Part shown: one piece after another, positions 1 to 7,847 of the stretch
How positions within the stretch are numbered: position 1 is the first letter of the stretch
How the letters are laid out: every line of letters begins with the position of its first letter
Origin: JADLBR01 sp020847615
GTDB lineage: Bacteria > Verrucomicrobiota > Verrucomicrobiia > JADLBR01
Assembly: GCA_026646655.1 (NCBI GenBank)
Contig: JAPKHT010000077.1
Location: 1-26,686 of the forward strand
Direction of reading: 5' to 3'
Length of the DNA: 26,686 nucleotides
The notes under the pieces: model-generated
Told to the model about the DNA's origin: nothing
Seen by the model: the letters and a program-made list of their open reading frames with translations, nothing else
Database searches by the model: none
Program-made: the position numbers and the translations under genes

Positions 1-165
1 CGTGTCGAAGAACCGCACGCGATCCGCGCGCGGGCGGCGGCTGGGACAGCTCGGCCGGCAGTACACCCCGGTCGACGTCACGCCGTAGACGAACGAGCCG
101 TCGGCGCCCGCGTCGCGCGCCGCCAGCGCCTGCCACCGTGGATCCAGTCCCGAGCCGGGGGCCAT
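1..165 (-). CDS. ada: Ada-type methylphosphotriester-DNA methyltransferase, N-terminal fragment (runs off the window)
   Basis: I translated this short frame by hand. The 55 visible codons match the start of the Ada N-terminal domain: an LDPRWQALAARD stretch, an ADGSFVYGV stretch, then TGVYCRPSC and VRFF. In Ada, the first cysteine of CRPSC (C36 here) accepts the methyl group from phosphotriesters, and both cysteines (C36, C40) are among the four zinc ligands. The remaining ligands and the rest of the protein lie beyond position 1. The start is uncertain: in-frame ATGs also occur at 186 and 189 and a GTG at 198, with no clear ribosome binding site. The gene diverges from the penicillin-acylase fragment at 314. 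Ada is not typical of the sugar-utilisation genes in the rest of the window, which supports a discontinuity near 510. Confidence 0.85.
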   Translation of the reverse strand, partial: MAPGSGLDPRWQALAARDAGADGSFVYGVTSTGVYCRPSCPSRRPRADRVRFFDT

Positions 166-244
166 GTCGACGAGTTCATGCTGCATCATGACGGGCACGA
201 TACGCCACCGACCCGCACGCGGACGATCCGCGGCTTGCGGCCAG

Positions 245-275
245 AGTGCGGGCGCACCGCCTCGTCGCCCGCACT
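245..275. repeat. Perfect 10-bp inverted repeat between divergent ada and acylase fragment
   Basis: AGTGCGGGCG at 245-254 is exactly mirrored by CGCCCGCACT at 266-275, with an 11-base spacer. The flanking genes are transcribed away from each other, so this is not where a terminator is expected. It could be an operator or a leader hairpin. No regulator can be named. Confidence 0.5.
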
Positions 276-313
276 GGGCAATCGGCGAGCGAAGGCGCGA
301 TAATCATCCCGGC

Positions 314-520
314 ATGAAGACGTTCCTCCGGGTCGCCCTGGCGCTCGTCACGCTCGTGGCGGTCATCGCCGTCGCGGGCGGGTGCTACGCCCGCGCGCAG
401 CTGCGGGCGAGCCTTCCGGCGATGGAGGGCACCCGCACCGTCCCGGGACTCTCGGCGACGGTGATCATCGCACGCGATGCGCTGGGCGTGCCGTCCATCG
501 ACGGCGCGAGAAGAACATGA
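314..520 (+). pseudogene. Penicillin-acylase-like protein, N-terminal 68 codons only
   Basis: The frame opens with a signal peptide or signal anchor (MKTFLRVALALVTLVAVIAVAGGC, about residues 1-24, with a possible lipobox ending at the cysteine). It continues with a segment typical of the penicillin/cephalosporin acylase family (Ntn-hydrolases): RASLPAMEGTRTVPGLSA, then the RDALGVPSI motif that normally starts the mature alpha chain. These enzymes are usually 700-850 residues; here TGA comes at residue 69, just after IDGARRT. I found no continuation of the family in any frame up to 633. The start at 314 is chosen because the signal sequence begins there; the open frame upstream of it has no protein-like character. 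Either the gene is cut by a deletion or insertion near 510, or two unrelated sequences were joined there. The family call rests on recall of the N-terminal motif. Confidence 0.6.
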
Positions 521-563
521 CCGCTAACCCACACCGGCACGTCTCGAACATCGTGCAGCAAGC

Positions 564-597
564 TAGCAGCCCGCGGGACTTTTCAAACGGGCCCGGA
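564..597 (-). repeat. Possible mobile-element end or small palindromic remnant
   Basis: Read on the minus strand this stretch has a GGGCCCG segment, then TTTGAAAAGTCCCG, then CGGGCTGCTAGC. The GCCCG at 570-574 pairs with CGGGC at 589-593. The layout resembles short dispersed elements ending in GGGCTGCTAG that I recall from other genomes, but I cannot name a family. The 11-mer CTAGCAGCCCG recurs at 14593-14603. It sits between the truncated acylase and the stop of the DMFase-like gene. The rest of 521-633 holds nothing I can identify. Confidence 0.25.
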
Positions 598-633
598 CGG
601 GACTGCCAAACCCCGTTCCCCGGGCGCCCCCGC

Positions 634-2208
634 TCAATGCCCGATGGCCCGCCTCAAGAGGTTGTGCGTGATGCGCTGGACGCGCGGGTCGGGGCCATGA
701 GGGCGACTCCAGTGCGACCACGGCAGCGTGTGCCCGGGCGGCATGCTCAGGTCCTGGCACCAGAAGATCGTCGCGGCATTGAACACGAAGTTCCCCGTGG
801 GACCCGGAAATATCGTGGCGGTCCACCGCACGGGTTTCTCGCCCCCGCTCCATACGGTTCCCTCGGCCACCACCTCCAGCCCCGGCATCGTCCCGGGCGC
901 GCCATGGTGTTCCCACCCCACGAGGCCGGGAATCGCATCGCCCTTCTTCATGCCCGTGCCCTCGAACATCCAGTGCCCCGGCCTCGTGCACAGCCAATCC
1001 CCGCCCCCGTTCGCGGGCATGACCGTGCGCGCCCCAATGATCAGGCTCTCGTCAGGTCCCGCACGCCTCCAATCCTTGGTCATGGTCCTCTCGGCCGCCG
1101 CGTACTCTTCGTCCGTCAGCCCCCCGAAATGCCCAACCCGCGTGATGATCCGATTGGCCCGCCCGTCGGACGACTCGGAGAACGGGCTCACGGCATACAC
1201 CGAGTTGCCGCATAGCCAGAGCGCGTTGACCCCACCCTCGATCGCCGCCTTCGTGGCCTCGTATTGGCGCACATCCCAATATTCGTCATGGCCCACGCTG
1301 ATGAACACCTTGCAGCGCGCGATCTCCGCCGCATCCAGGCAATCGCTGTTGGAGCAATAGGTCACGTCGTATCCGTGCTCCTCGAGGAAATAGGCGAGCG
1401 GTTGCTCGAAGCACAGGAACTCCCCGGAGCCCACCGAGAGCGGGTCATTCACGATCCCCGTGTGCTGCGGCATCCGCCCGTACGGGCGGTCGAAACTCAC
1501 CGCGACGTCCCGCGCGTGCGCCCCGCGCGGATCGGTATACAGCGAATCGTTGGCTGGCCAGCGGTTGTACGCCTGCCAGGTGTTGTCGCTGCACTGAAAT
1601 AGGACATCCGCCTTGCGCGCATCCCGGACGATGAAGATCACGTAGCTCTGCCAATAGGGTTGGCCGGGGTCATCCGGCATCGTCGTGAGCCGCCCCAGAT
1701 ACACGCCGCTCGGCCAATCGCCGGGTATGTCGAACTCGGCCGCAGCCTCCCACCGGCACTCCCTGAGACGCTTATCGCCCGCCTCCGGTGTCGCCTGCAC
1801 CTTCCCCTGGAAAGGCCCGAGCGTCTTCATCAGTCGCGCCCCCAGGCCACCGTAGTGGCCCGCCCGAAAGATCTCGACCCCGAATCTCGCGGGCGGGTCG
1901 GTGCTCACCATGATGCCCAGCGATTCGCCCGCCCGCACCGATTGCCTGGAGCAGTACCCCTCGATCCATGGCGAGCGAATGCCCGACTTGTCCACGCGCA
2001 CGCGAGTCAGTTGCCAGTCGCGCGCGCCGGGCCTGGCGTTCTCGGCACGAATCGGATTCTCGCCCAAGGCGATCTCCCCCGCCATCTGGCCCAGCGCCGC
2101 AGCGCCCAAAAACAGGAGGGCCCATCGGGCCGCGGATGTGCCGGACCGACCCGCACGCGGATCCGCGCTCCCGCGACCGCCGCCATGCCACGCCACCCGA
2201 TCAGCCAC
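634..2208 (-). CDS. Secreted protein with N,N-dimethylformamidase beta-subunit-like domain
   Basis: 524 residues. After a positively charged N-terminus comes a hydrophobic segment (about residues 28-42, AARWALLFLGAAALGQ), so the protein is probably exported or anchored. The rest resembles the large-subunit fold of N,N-dimethylformamidase: an early SPWIEGYCSRQSVRAGESL segment, SYVIFIVRD, a FDRPYGRMP segment, a GYDVTYCSN strand, and ISVGHDEYW in the glutamine-amidotransferase-like part. Characterised DMFase is an iron-dependent amidohydrolase; I cannot map the iron ligands here, so amidase activity is not claimed. The start is GTG at 2208, supported by AAGGAGGT about six bases upstream. It overlaps the stop of the upstream TIM-barrel gene by 8 bases, so the two are probably coupled. 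It is the last gene of the operon starting at 6883. Its presence among sugar enzymes suggests an amide- or amine-bearing substrate (inference). Confidence 0.75.
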   Translation of the reverse strand: MADRVAWHGGGRGSADPRAGRSGTSAARWALLFLGAAALGQMAGEIALGENPIRAENARPGARDWQLTRVRVDKSGIRSPWIEGYCSRQSVRAGESLGIMVSTDPPARFGVEIFRAGHYGGLGARLMKTLGPFQGKVQATPEAGDKRLRECRWEAAAEFDIPGDWPSGVYLGRLTTMPDDPGQPYWQSYVIFIVRDARKADVLFQCSDNTWQAYNRWPANDSLYTDPRGAHARDVAVSFDRPYGRMPQHTGIVNDPLSVGSGEFLCFEQPLAYFLEEHGYDVTYCSNSDCLDAAEIARCKVFISVGHDEYWDVRQYEATKAAIEGGVNALWLCGNSVYAVSPFSESSDGRANRIITRVGHFGGLTDEEYAAAERTMTKDWRRAGPDESLIIGARTVMPANGGGDWLCTRPGHWMFEGTGMKKGDAIPGLVGWEHHGAPGTMPGLEVVAEGTVWSGGEKPVRWTATIFPGPTGNFVFNAATIFWCQDLSMPPGHTLPWSHWSRPHGPDPRVQRITHNLLRRAIGH

Positions 2209-3178
2209 TCGCCACCTCCTTCAGCAGGGCAATCTCCCGCCTGAGCACCTCCGCCCGCTCCATCTCCGGGACCTTGCGCAACGCCAGGCACTCGTTCTCC
2301 AGGCAAAGGTCGCCGCGATAGCCGGCCTTCCGCAAGATCGCCGCGACGCGCCGGTAGTCGATGTCCCCGTCGTACACGGGGGCCGCGTGGTCCCTGTAAC
2401 CGAAGCCCATCTCGCGGCGAACATTTCTCTTGTCCTCGGGATAGCGGAGGTTCTTGCAGTGCGTGTGGAGCGCGCGGGACGCGAATCTCTCGTGGATCCC
2501 GTACAGTTCATCCAGGGGATGCCCGAACCAATAGAAATTCATCGCGTCGAACGTCAGCCCCAGGCGCTCCGACCCGACGCCATTGAAAAGCGCATCGAGG
2601 AAGGCCGGGTCGTTGGTGATCTTCCCGTGGTTCTCGACCCCGAATCGCACAGCCGTCCCCGCCGCCACGTCGCACAACCGCTTGCACGCCCCAATGGCAA
2701 ACGGAAGAAACTCCGCCACCGGAACTTTCCGCGGGACCACGTCAATCCGGATGACGCCCACCTTCAGGCGCTCCGCCGCCGCCACGAGCCTCCCGGTCCA
2801 CGCGACCTCCTCCTCGAGACGCTCGTCCAGATGGTTGTGCATGCAGAAAGCCGTGACCGATGCGCCCGCGGCCTCCAGGTCACGGGCGAACTCGCCGATC
2901 CCGTCGTCGCTCGCCAGCGAGTACTTCTTGGTCGGATGGTGCATCGACGGACAGGACATGTCCTCTTTAACGTCCACCTCCAATCCGCCTATCCCCAGGA
3001 ACCGCAGCGCGGCCCAACAATCCGGCTGTCCGGTCTCCTTGAGGTGCGCATCGCGGCAGGCCACGGCCCATCCCTCCGGCCGCGACCGGCAGCCCGCGAT
3101 CCCTCCCGCGGCCGCTCCCAGTCCGGCCACCGCACCCAGAAATTCTCGCCTCGTCGCCAGTGCCCCGTCTCCCATCAT
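2201..3178 (-). CDS. Tat-exported sugar phosphate isomerase/epimerase-like TIM-barrel protein
   Basis: 325 residues. The N-terminus carries a twin-arginine signal (ATRREFLGAVAGLGAAAGG, about residues 8-26) with a cysteine just after it (IAGC), so the enzyme is probably folded in the cytoplasm, exported and possibly lipidated. The body is an AP-endonuclease-2/xylose-isomerase-like barrel. Likely metal ligands are the acidic residue in FGVENHG, the Asp of LTFDAMNF, the His in LHTHCKN, and the Glu in CLENEC near the C-terminus. Such proteins isomerise, epimerise or dehydrate sugars; this sequence does not fix the substrate. The start is one of two adjacent ATGs, with GGAGG upstream. The gap to the upstream Tat Gfo/Idh stop is 28 bases, and both carry Tat signals, suggesting consecutive steps outside the cytoplasm. 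Confidence 0.82.
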   Translation of the reverse strand: MMGDGALATRREFLGAVAGLGAAAGGIAGCRSRPEGWAVACRDAHLKETGQPDCWAALRFLGIGGLEVDVKEDMSCPSMHHPTKKYSLASDDGIGEFARDLEAAGASVTAFCMHNHLDERLEEEVAWTGRLVAAAERLKVGVIRIDVVPRKVPVAEFLPFAIGACKRLCDVAAGTAVRFGVENHGKITNDPAFLDALFNGVGSERLGLTFDAMNFYWFGHPLDELYGIHERFASRALHTHCKNLRYPEDKRNVRREMGFGYRDHAAPVYDGDIDYRRVAAILRKAGYRGDLCLENECLALRKVPEMERAEVLRREIALLKEVASG

Positions 3179-3206
3179 CGGCCTCCTTCACTTCGCGTGA
3201 CGCGGA

Positions 3207-4490
3207 TCACGCCGCCCGCATCTCGCGCTTCGCGTGGTCGTAAAGGATCTTGCGCCCTGTCTCGTAGGACCTCATGGCCATCAGGACGGCGACCGCGTGC
3301 TGGTAGCCGGCCTCGATCGGCGCGTGCGGCGCCCGCCCCTCGCGCATGCACTGCAGCCAGTCCAAGAAATGGTCGGGCCGCTCCACCGGGGCCACCGGAT
3401 TCTCGCCCCGGATGGAACCGTCGCGCCTCTTTCCTCCCTCGGGGCTGTACGTGGGTGCCGTCCAGCTATCGAACTTCAGCGTCCCCTTGTCTCCGTACAG
3501 CCTCTTCAGGCTCCCACCCCCGTTGCCAAAGTTGGTCGAATAGCTCACGAACAGGCCCTCGGCGCCCGTCGCGGGACTCGGCGGATAGCTCCACAGCGCC
3601 TGCGCCTGATCCGGCGCCGTGAACCCGTGCTCGTCTTTCCAGTAATACGTCCCCCCGAGGCAGACGCAGCTGGTCGGATACTGCACCCCAGTCATGAAGT
3701 GCACGAGATCGATGTAATGGCTCCCCAGCCCAGGCACCGGACCCTGCGAGAATTCGTAGTAGCCGTACCATCCCGAAAACACGTCCGCGCGGAATGGGCG
3801 CATCGGGCGATCCATCAGGAACTCCTTCCAGTCCACGTCCTCCTCGCGGACGTCCTTCAGGTACCTGTACCAGTACGGCTGGTCGGAGTTCCGGCACTCC
3901 TCGACACGCGTGATCTTGCCAAAAATGCCCGATCGCACGAGGTCCCGGCAACCCACCATCGTCGGCAGGCTCCGGACCTGCGTGCCCACCTGACACACGA
4001 TGCCTGACTCCTTGACCGCGTCGCACGCCTTGACCAGCCTGTCGAACTCCGTGGCCAGTGGCTTCTCGACGTAGACGTGCTTGCCCGCCCGCGCCGCCGC
4101 CTCCAGATGCGTCGTGTGCTGGTGGTCGCACGACGCAATCATGACCGCGTCCACATCGCCCTTCTCAAGGAGATCCCGGTACGATGAGAACTGCTTCGGC
4201 TCGCCACCGCCCCACTCCTTGACCTGCGCCACCGCCTTCTCACGCGCCACCCTCCACGGGTCGCAGACGGCAGCGAACTCCACGTTCATCGCCGCCGCGT
4301 GCTGCTGCACCGATTTCATGTGCACGCCGATGCCTCGGCCCCCGCATCCGATCTGCCCGATGCGGATCCGGGAATTCGCCCCGATCGCCCGCGCCCGATT
4401 CTCGGCCGTTAGCCCCGGCCGAGCCAGCATCGCCGCCGAGGCCCCCGCCGCGGCGCGCATGAAATTCCTCCTCGTGACTGTCGTGCCCAT
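3207..4490 (-). CDS. Tat-exported Gfo/Idh/MocA family oxidoreductase
   Basis: 427 residues from the ATG at 4490. That start is chosen because GGAGG lies six bases upstream and the protein then begins with a textbook Tat signal (VTRRNFMRAAAGASAA, arginines at 7-8). A Rossmann motif follows (IGCGGRGIG, residues 47-55), then the family lysine in YVEKPLA (about residue 130), and the GLGSHYIDLVHF stretch (about 250) carrying the usual Asp/His. NAD(P)-dependent sugar or cyclitol oxidation/reduction is typical of the family, with the cofactor tightly held when exported by Tat. The open frame upstream of 4490 (to 4571) overlaps the neighbouring gene and is unlikely to be translated. It follows the cytosolic Gfo/Idh gene after 35 bases and precedes the Tat TIM-barrel gene. 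Confidence 0.9.
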   Translation of the reverse strand: MGTTVTRRNFMRAAAGASAAMLARPGLTAENRARAIGANSRIRIGQIGCGGRGIGVHMKSVQQHAAAMNVEFAAVCDPWRVAREKAVAQVKEWGGGEPKQFSSYRDLLEKGDVDAVMIASCDHQHTTHLEAAARAGKHVYVEKPLATEFDRLVKACDAVKESGIVCQVGTQVRSLPTMVGCRDLVRSGIFGKITRVEECRNSDQPYWYRYLKDVREEDVDWKEFLMDRPMRPFRADVFSGWYGYYEFSQGPVPGLGSHYIDLVHFMTGVQYPTSCVCLGGTYYWKDEHGFTAPDQAQALWSYPPSPATGAEGLFVSYSTNFGNGGGSLKRLYGDKGTLKFDSWTAPTYSPEGGKRRDGSIRGENPVAPVERPDHFLDWLQCMREGRAPHAPIEAGYQHAVAVLMAMRSYETGRKILYDHAKREMRAA

Positions 4491-4525
4491 CCGGTTCCTC
4501 CATTGCGGGGCCATGGTGCCCCGGG

Positions 4526-5569
4526 TCATGCCACCTCGATCGTCTTGCCAGACCGCGCCGACCCGTAGCACGCGGCCAGGGTCTTCTGGCTGCGCAATCC
4601 CGGCCCCGCGCCATTGCTCGGCTCGCGGCCCTCGAGGATCGCAGAGCCAAACTCCTCGATCTCCGCGCGATACATGTTCACCGGCGCGGGCTCGATCGCG
4701 ATCCCGCCGCCCTCCCCCCGCGCCTGCTGCGCGTCATAGGCGCCCGAGCCCTCCTTCAGAAATGCCTCCATCTTCCCGCGCTCCCCCTGCCCGATGGTCC
4801 CGGTCGCCAGGATGCTGCCCAGCGAGCCGTACAGCTCGAGCCGATTCTGGCTCGCCTCGTCCGGGATGCAGAAGAACGCGTCCACGATGCCCAGTGCCCC
4901 GTTCTCGAAAAACAGCGTCGCGACGGCGCTATCCTCCGACGCGTAGGGATGGACCGTGCGATTCGTGTGGCAGCTCACCCGCCGCACCGGGCCAAAGAAC
5001 ATCTCCAGCAAATCGATGCAGTGGCCCCCCATGTCCATCAGCGAGCCGCCCCCGCCCGTCGCGGGGTCCTGACGCCACGCGCCTTCGATCGGCGGGTACC
5101 AGCAGGAGAGCTGCGCCCTTCCAAGCACGGGCGTGCCAAGCCTCCCCTGCCGGATCATGCGGAGGGCCTCCTGGTGCTGCGCGTGAAACCGCATCATGAA
5201 CCCCGCCCCGAGCAGCAGCCCCGCCCGCCGGAAGGCCTCGATCATCGCCTCGACCTCCGCCACGGTCATCCCCAGGGGCTTCTCGCACAGCGCGTGCTTG
5301 CCCGCCCGCGCGCACGCGAGCGCCTGTTCCCGGTGCGCCGACGGCGGCGACGCGATGTACACCGCGTCCACGTCATCCCCCAGCAGGTCTCCCAGGTCCG
5401 CCGCCGCCCGCGCGCCAAACTGCCCCGCCACCTCGCGCGTCGCCGCCGCGCTCGCGTCCCACACCGCCGCCACCCGGCCGTTGGCCGCCCGCACGATCCC
5501 CTCCGGTATCGTACGCCGCCGCGCGATCCCACCGCAGCCGACGACGCCCCACCTCACCACGGTCTTCAT
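4526..5569 (-). CDS. Cytosolic Gfo/Idh/MocA family oxidoreductase
   Basis: 347 residues, a normal length for the family. The Rossmann motif is at the very N-terminus (GVVGCGGIA, residues 8-16), with no export signal. The family lysine is K97 in CEKPLGM. The C-terminal domain has GGGGSLMDMGGHCIDLLEMFFGPV (the 170s to 190s), containing the conserved GG...D.GGH..D pattern. It probably oxidises or reduces a sugar, aminosugar or cyclitol with NAD(P); the substrate is not readable. The gene starts 3 bases after the aminotransferase stop, which is strong evidence of translational coupling. Together they could make or break a keto-sugar/amino-sugar pair, since aminotransferases of this class act on keto groups created by such dehydrogenases (inference from the family). 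Confidence 0.88.
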   Translation of the reverse strand: MKTVVRWGVVGCGGIARRRTIPEGIVRAANGRVAAVWDASAAATREVAGQFGARAAADLGDLLGDDVDAVYIASPPSAHREQALACARAGKHALCEKPLGMTVAEVEAMIEAFRRAGLLLGAGFMMRFHAQHQEALRMIRQGRLGTPVLGRAQLSCWYPPIEGAWRQDPATGGGGSLMDMGGHCIDLLEMFFGPVRRVSCHTNRTVHPYASEDSAVATLFFENGALGIVDAFFCIPDEASQNRLELYGSLGSILATGTIGQGERGKMEAFLKEGSGAYDAQQARGEGGGIAIEPAPVNMYRAEIEEFGSAILEGREPSNGAGPGLRSQKTLAACYGSARSGKTIEVA

Positions 5570-5572
5570 ATA

Positions 5573-6883
5573 TCAGCTAAACGCCCTGATGACCTTCACC
5601 AGCGCGCCCGCGATCTCCGCCATGTTCTGCTCGGTGTAGACCGGATACGCGAAACACGTGAAGGTGTGCGCCTCGTGCCACCTGGCGTTCGGGACGTCCA
5701 CCTTCGTGTAATCCACGCTCGCCGCATCGGCGTATTCCTTCGATTTGAACGGGAAACCGGAATTCCCAAAACCCCGGTGCTCCTGGAATGCCTTCTCGGT
5801 GTGGCACTGGGGCCAGAAGACCTTCCACACGGGGGCCCCCTCCGCCGCGGCCGCCTTCGCGAACTTCTGGATGTCGCAGCCCATCTTCTCGACATCCAGG
5901 GAGAACGCGCACACGTACCAGCCGTTCTGACGCTCCGGCGTATCGATCGGCGCGTGCAGCACCTGCGGCAACGGGCCCAGAGCGTCCAGCAGGATTCGGC
6001 CGTTGCGGCGCCTCATGGGCATGTTCCATGACTCCATTCTCGCGATCTCCGCCAGGCCGATCGCCGACTGCATCTCCGTCATCCGGTAGTTCCATCCCAC
6101 CCTGTTGTGGATGTACGGCAGCTTCTGCTCCAGGGCCAGGAGGTTCATCCTCTCCTTCACGTCGTACCCGTGGTCGCGGAAACTCCTCGCCTCCCAGGCC
6201 AGGTCCTCGTCGTCGGTCGTGACCATGCCACCCTCGCCACCCGTCGTGAATGTCTTGTTCTGGCAGAAACTGCACCCGGCGATGTGCCCCAGCGTCCCGG
6301 TCTTCTTGCCCTTGTACGCGCCCCCGAACGCCTCGGCGTTGTCCTCGACGACGAACAGGTTGTGCTTCTTCGCGAAGGCCCACACCTTGTCCATGTCGCA
6401 CACGTTGCCGTACAGGTGCACGGGCATGATCGCCTTCGTCCGCTTCGTCACGAGCTTCTCCGCCGACTCGATGCTGATGCAGTGGTCGTCGCGGTTGACA
6501 TCCGCGAACCGTGGCACCGCGCCCGCCTGCACGATGGAGAAGCTCGACGCGATGAAGGTGTAGCTCGGGACGATCACCTCATCCCCGGGCCCGATCCCCA
6601 GCGTCGCCAGGCCCACGTGCAGCGCCGCCGTCCCCGTCGCGACGCTGATCGCGTACTTGCTCCCCTGCCATTCGGCAAAGCGCTTCTCGAACTCCATGCC
6701 CTGTTTGCCCGTCCAATAATTGACCTTCCCGGACCGCAGGACCGCATCGACCGCCCCGACGGCCTCGTCGCTGAAGGACGGCCAGTGCCCCAGCGGCGCC
6801 GTGACGGCCTTGGGCCCGCCATCGATTGCAAGCTTCTGCGAGGAGATGGATCGGATGGTTGAAGTCAAATGGGTGTCTGCCAT
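5573..6883 (-). CDS. DegT/DnrJ/EryC1/StrS family PLP aminotransferase
   Basis: 436 residues from the ATG at 6883. The fold is that of sugar aminotransferases: SVATGTAALHVGLATLG (80s-90s), the GDEVIVPSYTFIASS loop, the cofactor-binding EDNAEAFGG (about 180-188), and the PLP lysine in CQNKTFTTGGEGG (K210). The keto-sugar or cyclitol substrate cannot be told. The frame remains open to 6958, but the segment from 6958 to 6883 overlaps the AraC gene and the putative operator, so the start at 6883 is preferred; a GGGGGGAG ribosome site is present but about 13 bases away. First gene of an operon ending at 634. The upstream region carries a motif shared with the AraC/acetyltransferase divergence, implying AraC control. 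Confidence 0.88.
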   Translation of the reverse strand: MADTHLTSTIRSISSQKLAIDGGPKAVTAPLGHWPSFSDEAVGAVDAVLRSGKVNYWTGKQGMEFEKRFAEWQGSKYAISVATGTAALHVGLATLGIGPGDEVIVPSYTFIASSFSIVQAGAVPRFADVNRDDHCISIESAEKLVTKRTKAIMPVHLYGNVCDMDKVWAFAKKHNLFVVEDNAEAFGGAYKGKKTGTLGHIAGCSFCQNKTFTTGGEGGMVTTDDEDLAWEARSFRDHGYDVKERMNLLALEQKLPYIHNRVGWNYRMTEMQSAIGLAEIARMESWNMPMRRRNGRILLDALGPLPQVLHAPIDTPERQNGWYVCAFSLDVEKMGCDIQKFAKAAAAEGAPVWKVFWPQCHTEKAFQEHRGFGNSGFPFKSKEYADAASVDYTKVDVPNARWHEAHTFTCFAYPVYTEQNMAEIAGALVKVIRAFS

Positions 6884-6939
6884 GGCACCATACCGTGCTC
6901 CCCCCGCGCTCGCGCCGCCACGCGAAAGGCGGCATCTAT

Positions 6940-6956
6940 TGATACTATTCTGACGC
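6940..6956 (-). promoter_or_regulatory. Putative AraC operator before the aminotransferase operon
   Basis: On the minus strand this reads GCGTCAGAATAGTATCA, matching at 15 of 17 positions the sequence at 7848-7864 on the plus strand. The two mismatches are at positions 10 and 12. It ends 57 bases before the aminotransferase start and points in the direction of transcription. It overlaps the stop codon of the AraC gene (6945-6947), so the last AraC codons and the site share sequence. Confidence 0.6.
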
Positions 6957-7826
6957 AATGACCCCGGCCGCGGCCACCGCCCTCCGGAACTCGCTCGGGT
7001 TGCTTCCCTTCAGGCGAAGGAACTGCCGGTTGAAGTTCGAGAGATTCTCGAACCCGCAGGCGAACGCGACCTCGGTCACGTTCATCTCGTTCTCCGACAA
7101 CAGCCGGCAGGCGCGGCCCACCCGCAACTCGTTGACGAACGCGGGGAAGGTCTTCCCGGTGTGCAGTCGGAAGAACCGGCTGAACGCCCCCTCGCTCAGG
7201 TGCACCATGCGGGCCACCTCGGCCAAGAAGATCGGGCGCTCGAGCCGCTCGCTGATGAAGCGACAGACCCGGTTCATCCGATCCTGGTCGAACGGGTTGC
7301 CCGATGCCGCAAAACCCGGGCTCGCCAGCGTCCGGCTCTCGCGCGACCGCGCGAGCATATCCAGGATCTCCAGGAACCGCGCAATCCGCGGCACCCCGGG
7401 GATCTTCCCCATCTCGACCATCATGGCCGCGACCCGATCGCGCGTCGCGCCGCGCACCTCAAGGCCGAGCGCCGCCCTGCCGAGAAGCCGCCGCACGTGG
7501 CCCAGCGCCGGCAGCCGCATCAGCCCCTCGCCGAGACAGTCGGCCTCGAACTGGATGAGCAGCGCCCTCACCGGCGGCGACCCGCCCGGCGCACCCTCGT
7601 CATTGTGGTAAATATGTGGCAGGTTGGACCCCACCAGCACCAGGTCCCCAGGCCGCAGGGCGGCAAGGTGGTCGCCCAGCATCCGAAACCCGCCGCTGCG
7701 CTGCACCAGGATCAGCTCGCACTCGCTGTGAAAATGCCACGGGCAATCGAATCCGCGCCCCCGGATCTCCTTGAACGCAAAACCCTCCTCGGGCGAGCTG
7801 GTCAGCTTCTGAAATATCGGCCTCAT
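6945..7826 (-). CDS. AraC-family transcriptional regulator with cupin sensor domain
   Basis: 293 residues. The N-terminal half is a cupin-like sensor, with the metal/ligand pattern WHFHSECEL (H31, H33, E35) and later RPGDLVLVGSNLPHIYHND. The C-terminal 100 residues are the double helix-turn-helix of the AraC/XylS family (FLAEVARMVHLSEGAFSRFFRLHTGKTF, then VTEVAFACGFENLSNFNRQFLRLKGSNPSEFR). Such regulators usually bind a sugar or glycan breakdown product and activate transcription from tandem half-sites. Two near-identical candidate sites flank the gene (6940-6956 and 7848-7874), so it probably controls the aminotransferase operon downstream, the divergent acetyltransferase operon, and itself. 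The inducer is unknown. It is transcribed in the same direction as the operon it precedes, with 61 bases between its stop and the aminotransferase start. Confidence 0.92.
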   Translation of the reverse strand: MRPIFQKLTSSPEEGFAFKEIRGRGFDCPWHFHSECELILVQRSGGFRMLGDHLAALRPGDLVLVGSNLPHIYHNDEGAPGGSPPVRALLIQFEADCLGEGLMRLPALGHVRRLLGRAALGLEVRGATRDRVAAMMVEMGKIPGVPRIARFLEILDMLARSRESRTLASPGFAASGNPFDQDRMNRVCRFISERLERPIFLAEVARMVHLSEGAFSRFFRLHTGKTFPAFVNELRVGRACRLLSENEMNVTEVAFACGFENLSNFNRQFLRLKGSNPSEFRRAVAAAGVIASE

Positions 7827-7847
7827 CCTCGATAGCCCTGCCTCGGC

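Noticed and set aside
1901..3622. Long plus-strand open frame opposite the DMFase-like and TIM-barrel genes
   Set aside because: Its translation is arginine/proline-rich with no domain, and it lies wholly antisense to well-supported genes. High GC makes such open frames common.
4491..4571. Extension of the Tat Gfo/Idh protein upstream to 4571
   Set aside because: The strong ribosome site and the Tat signal both place the start at 4490; the extension overlaps the neighbouring gene's C-terminus.
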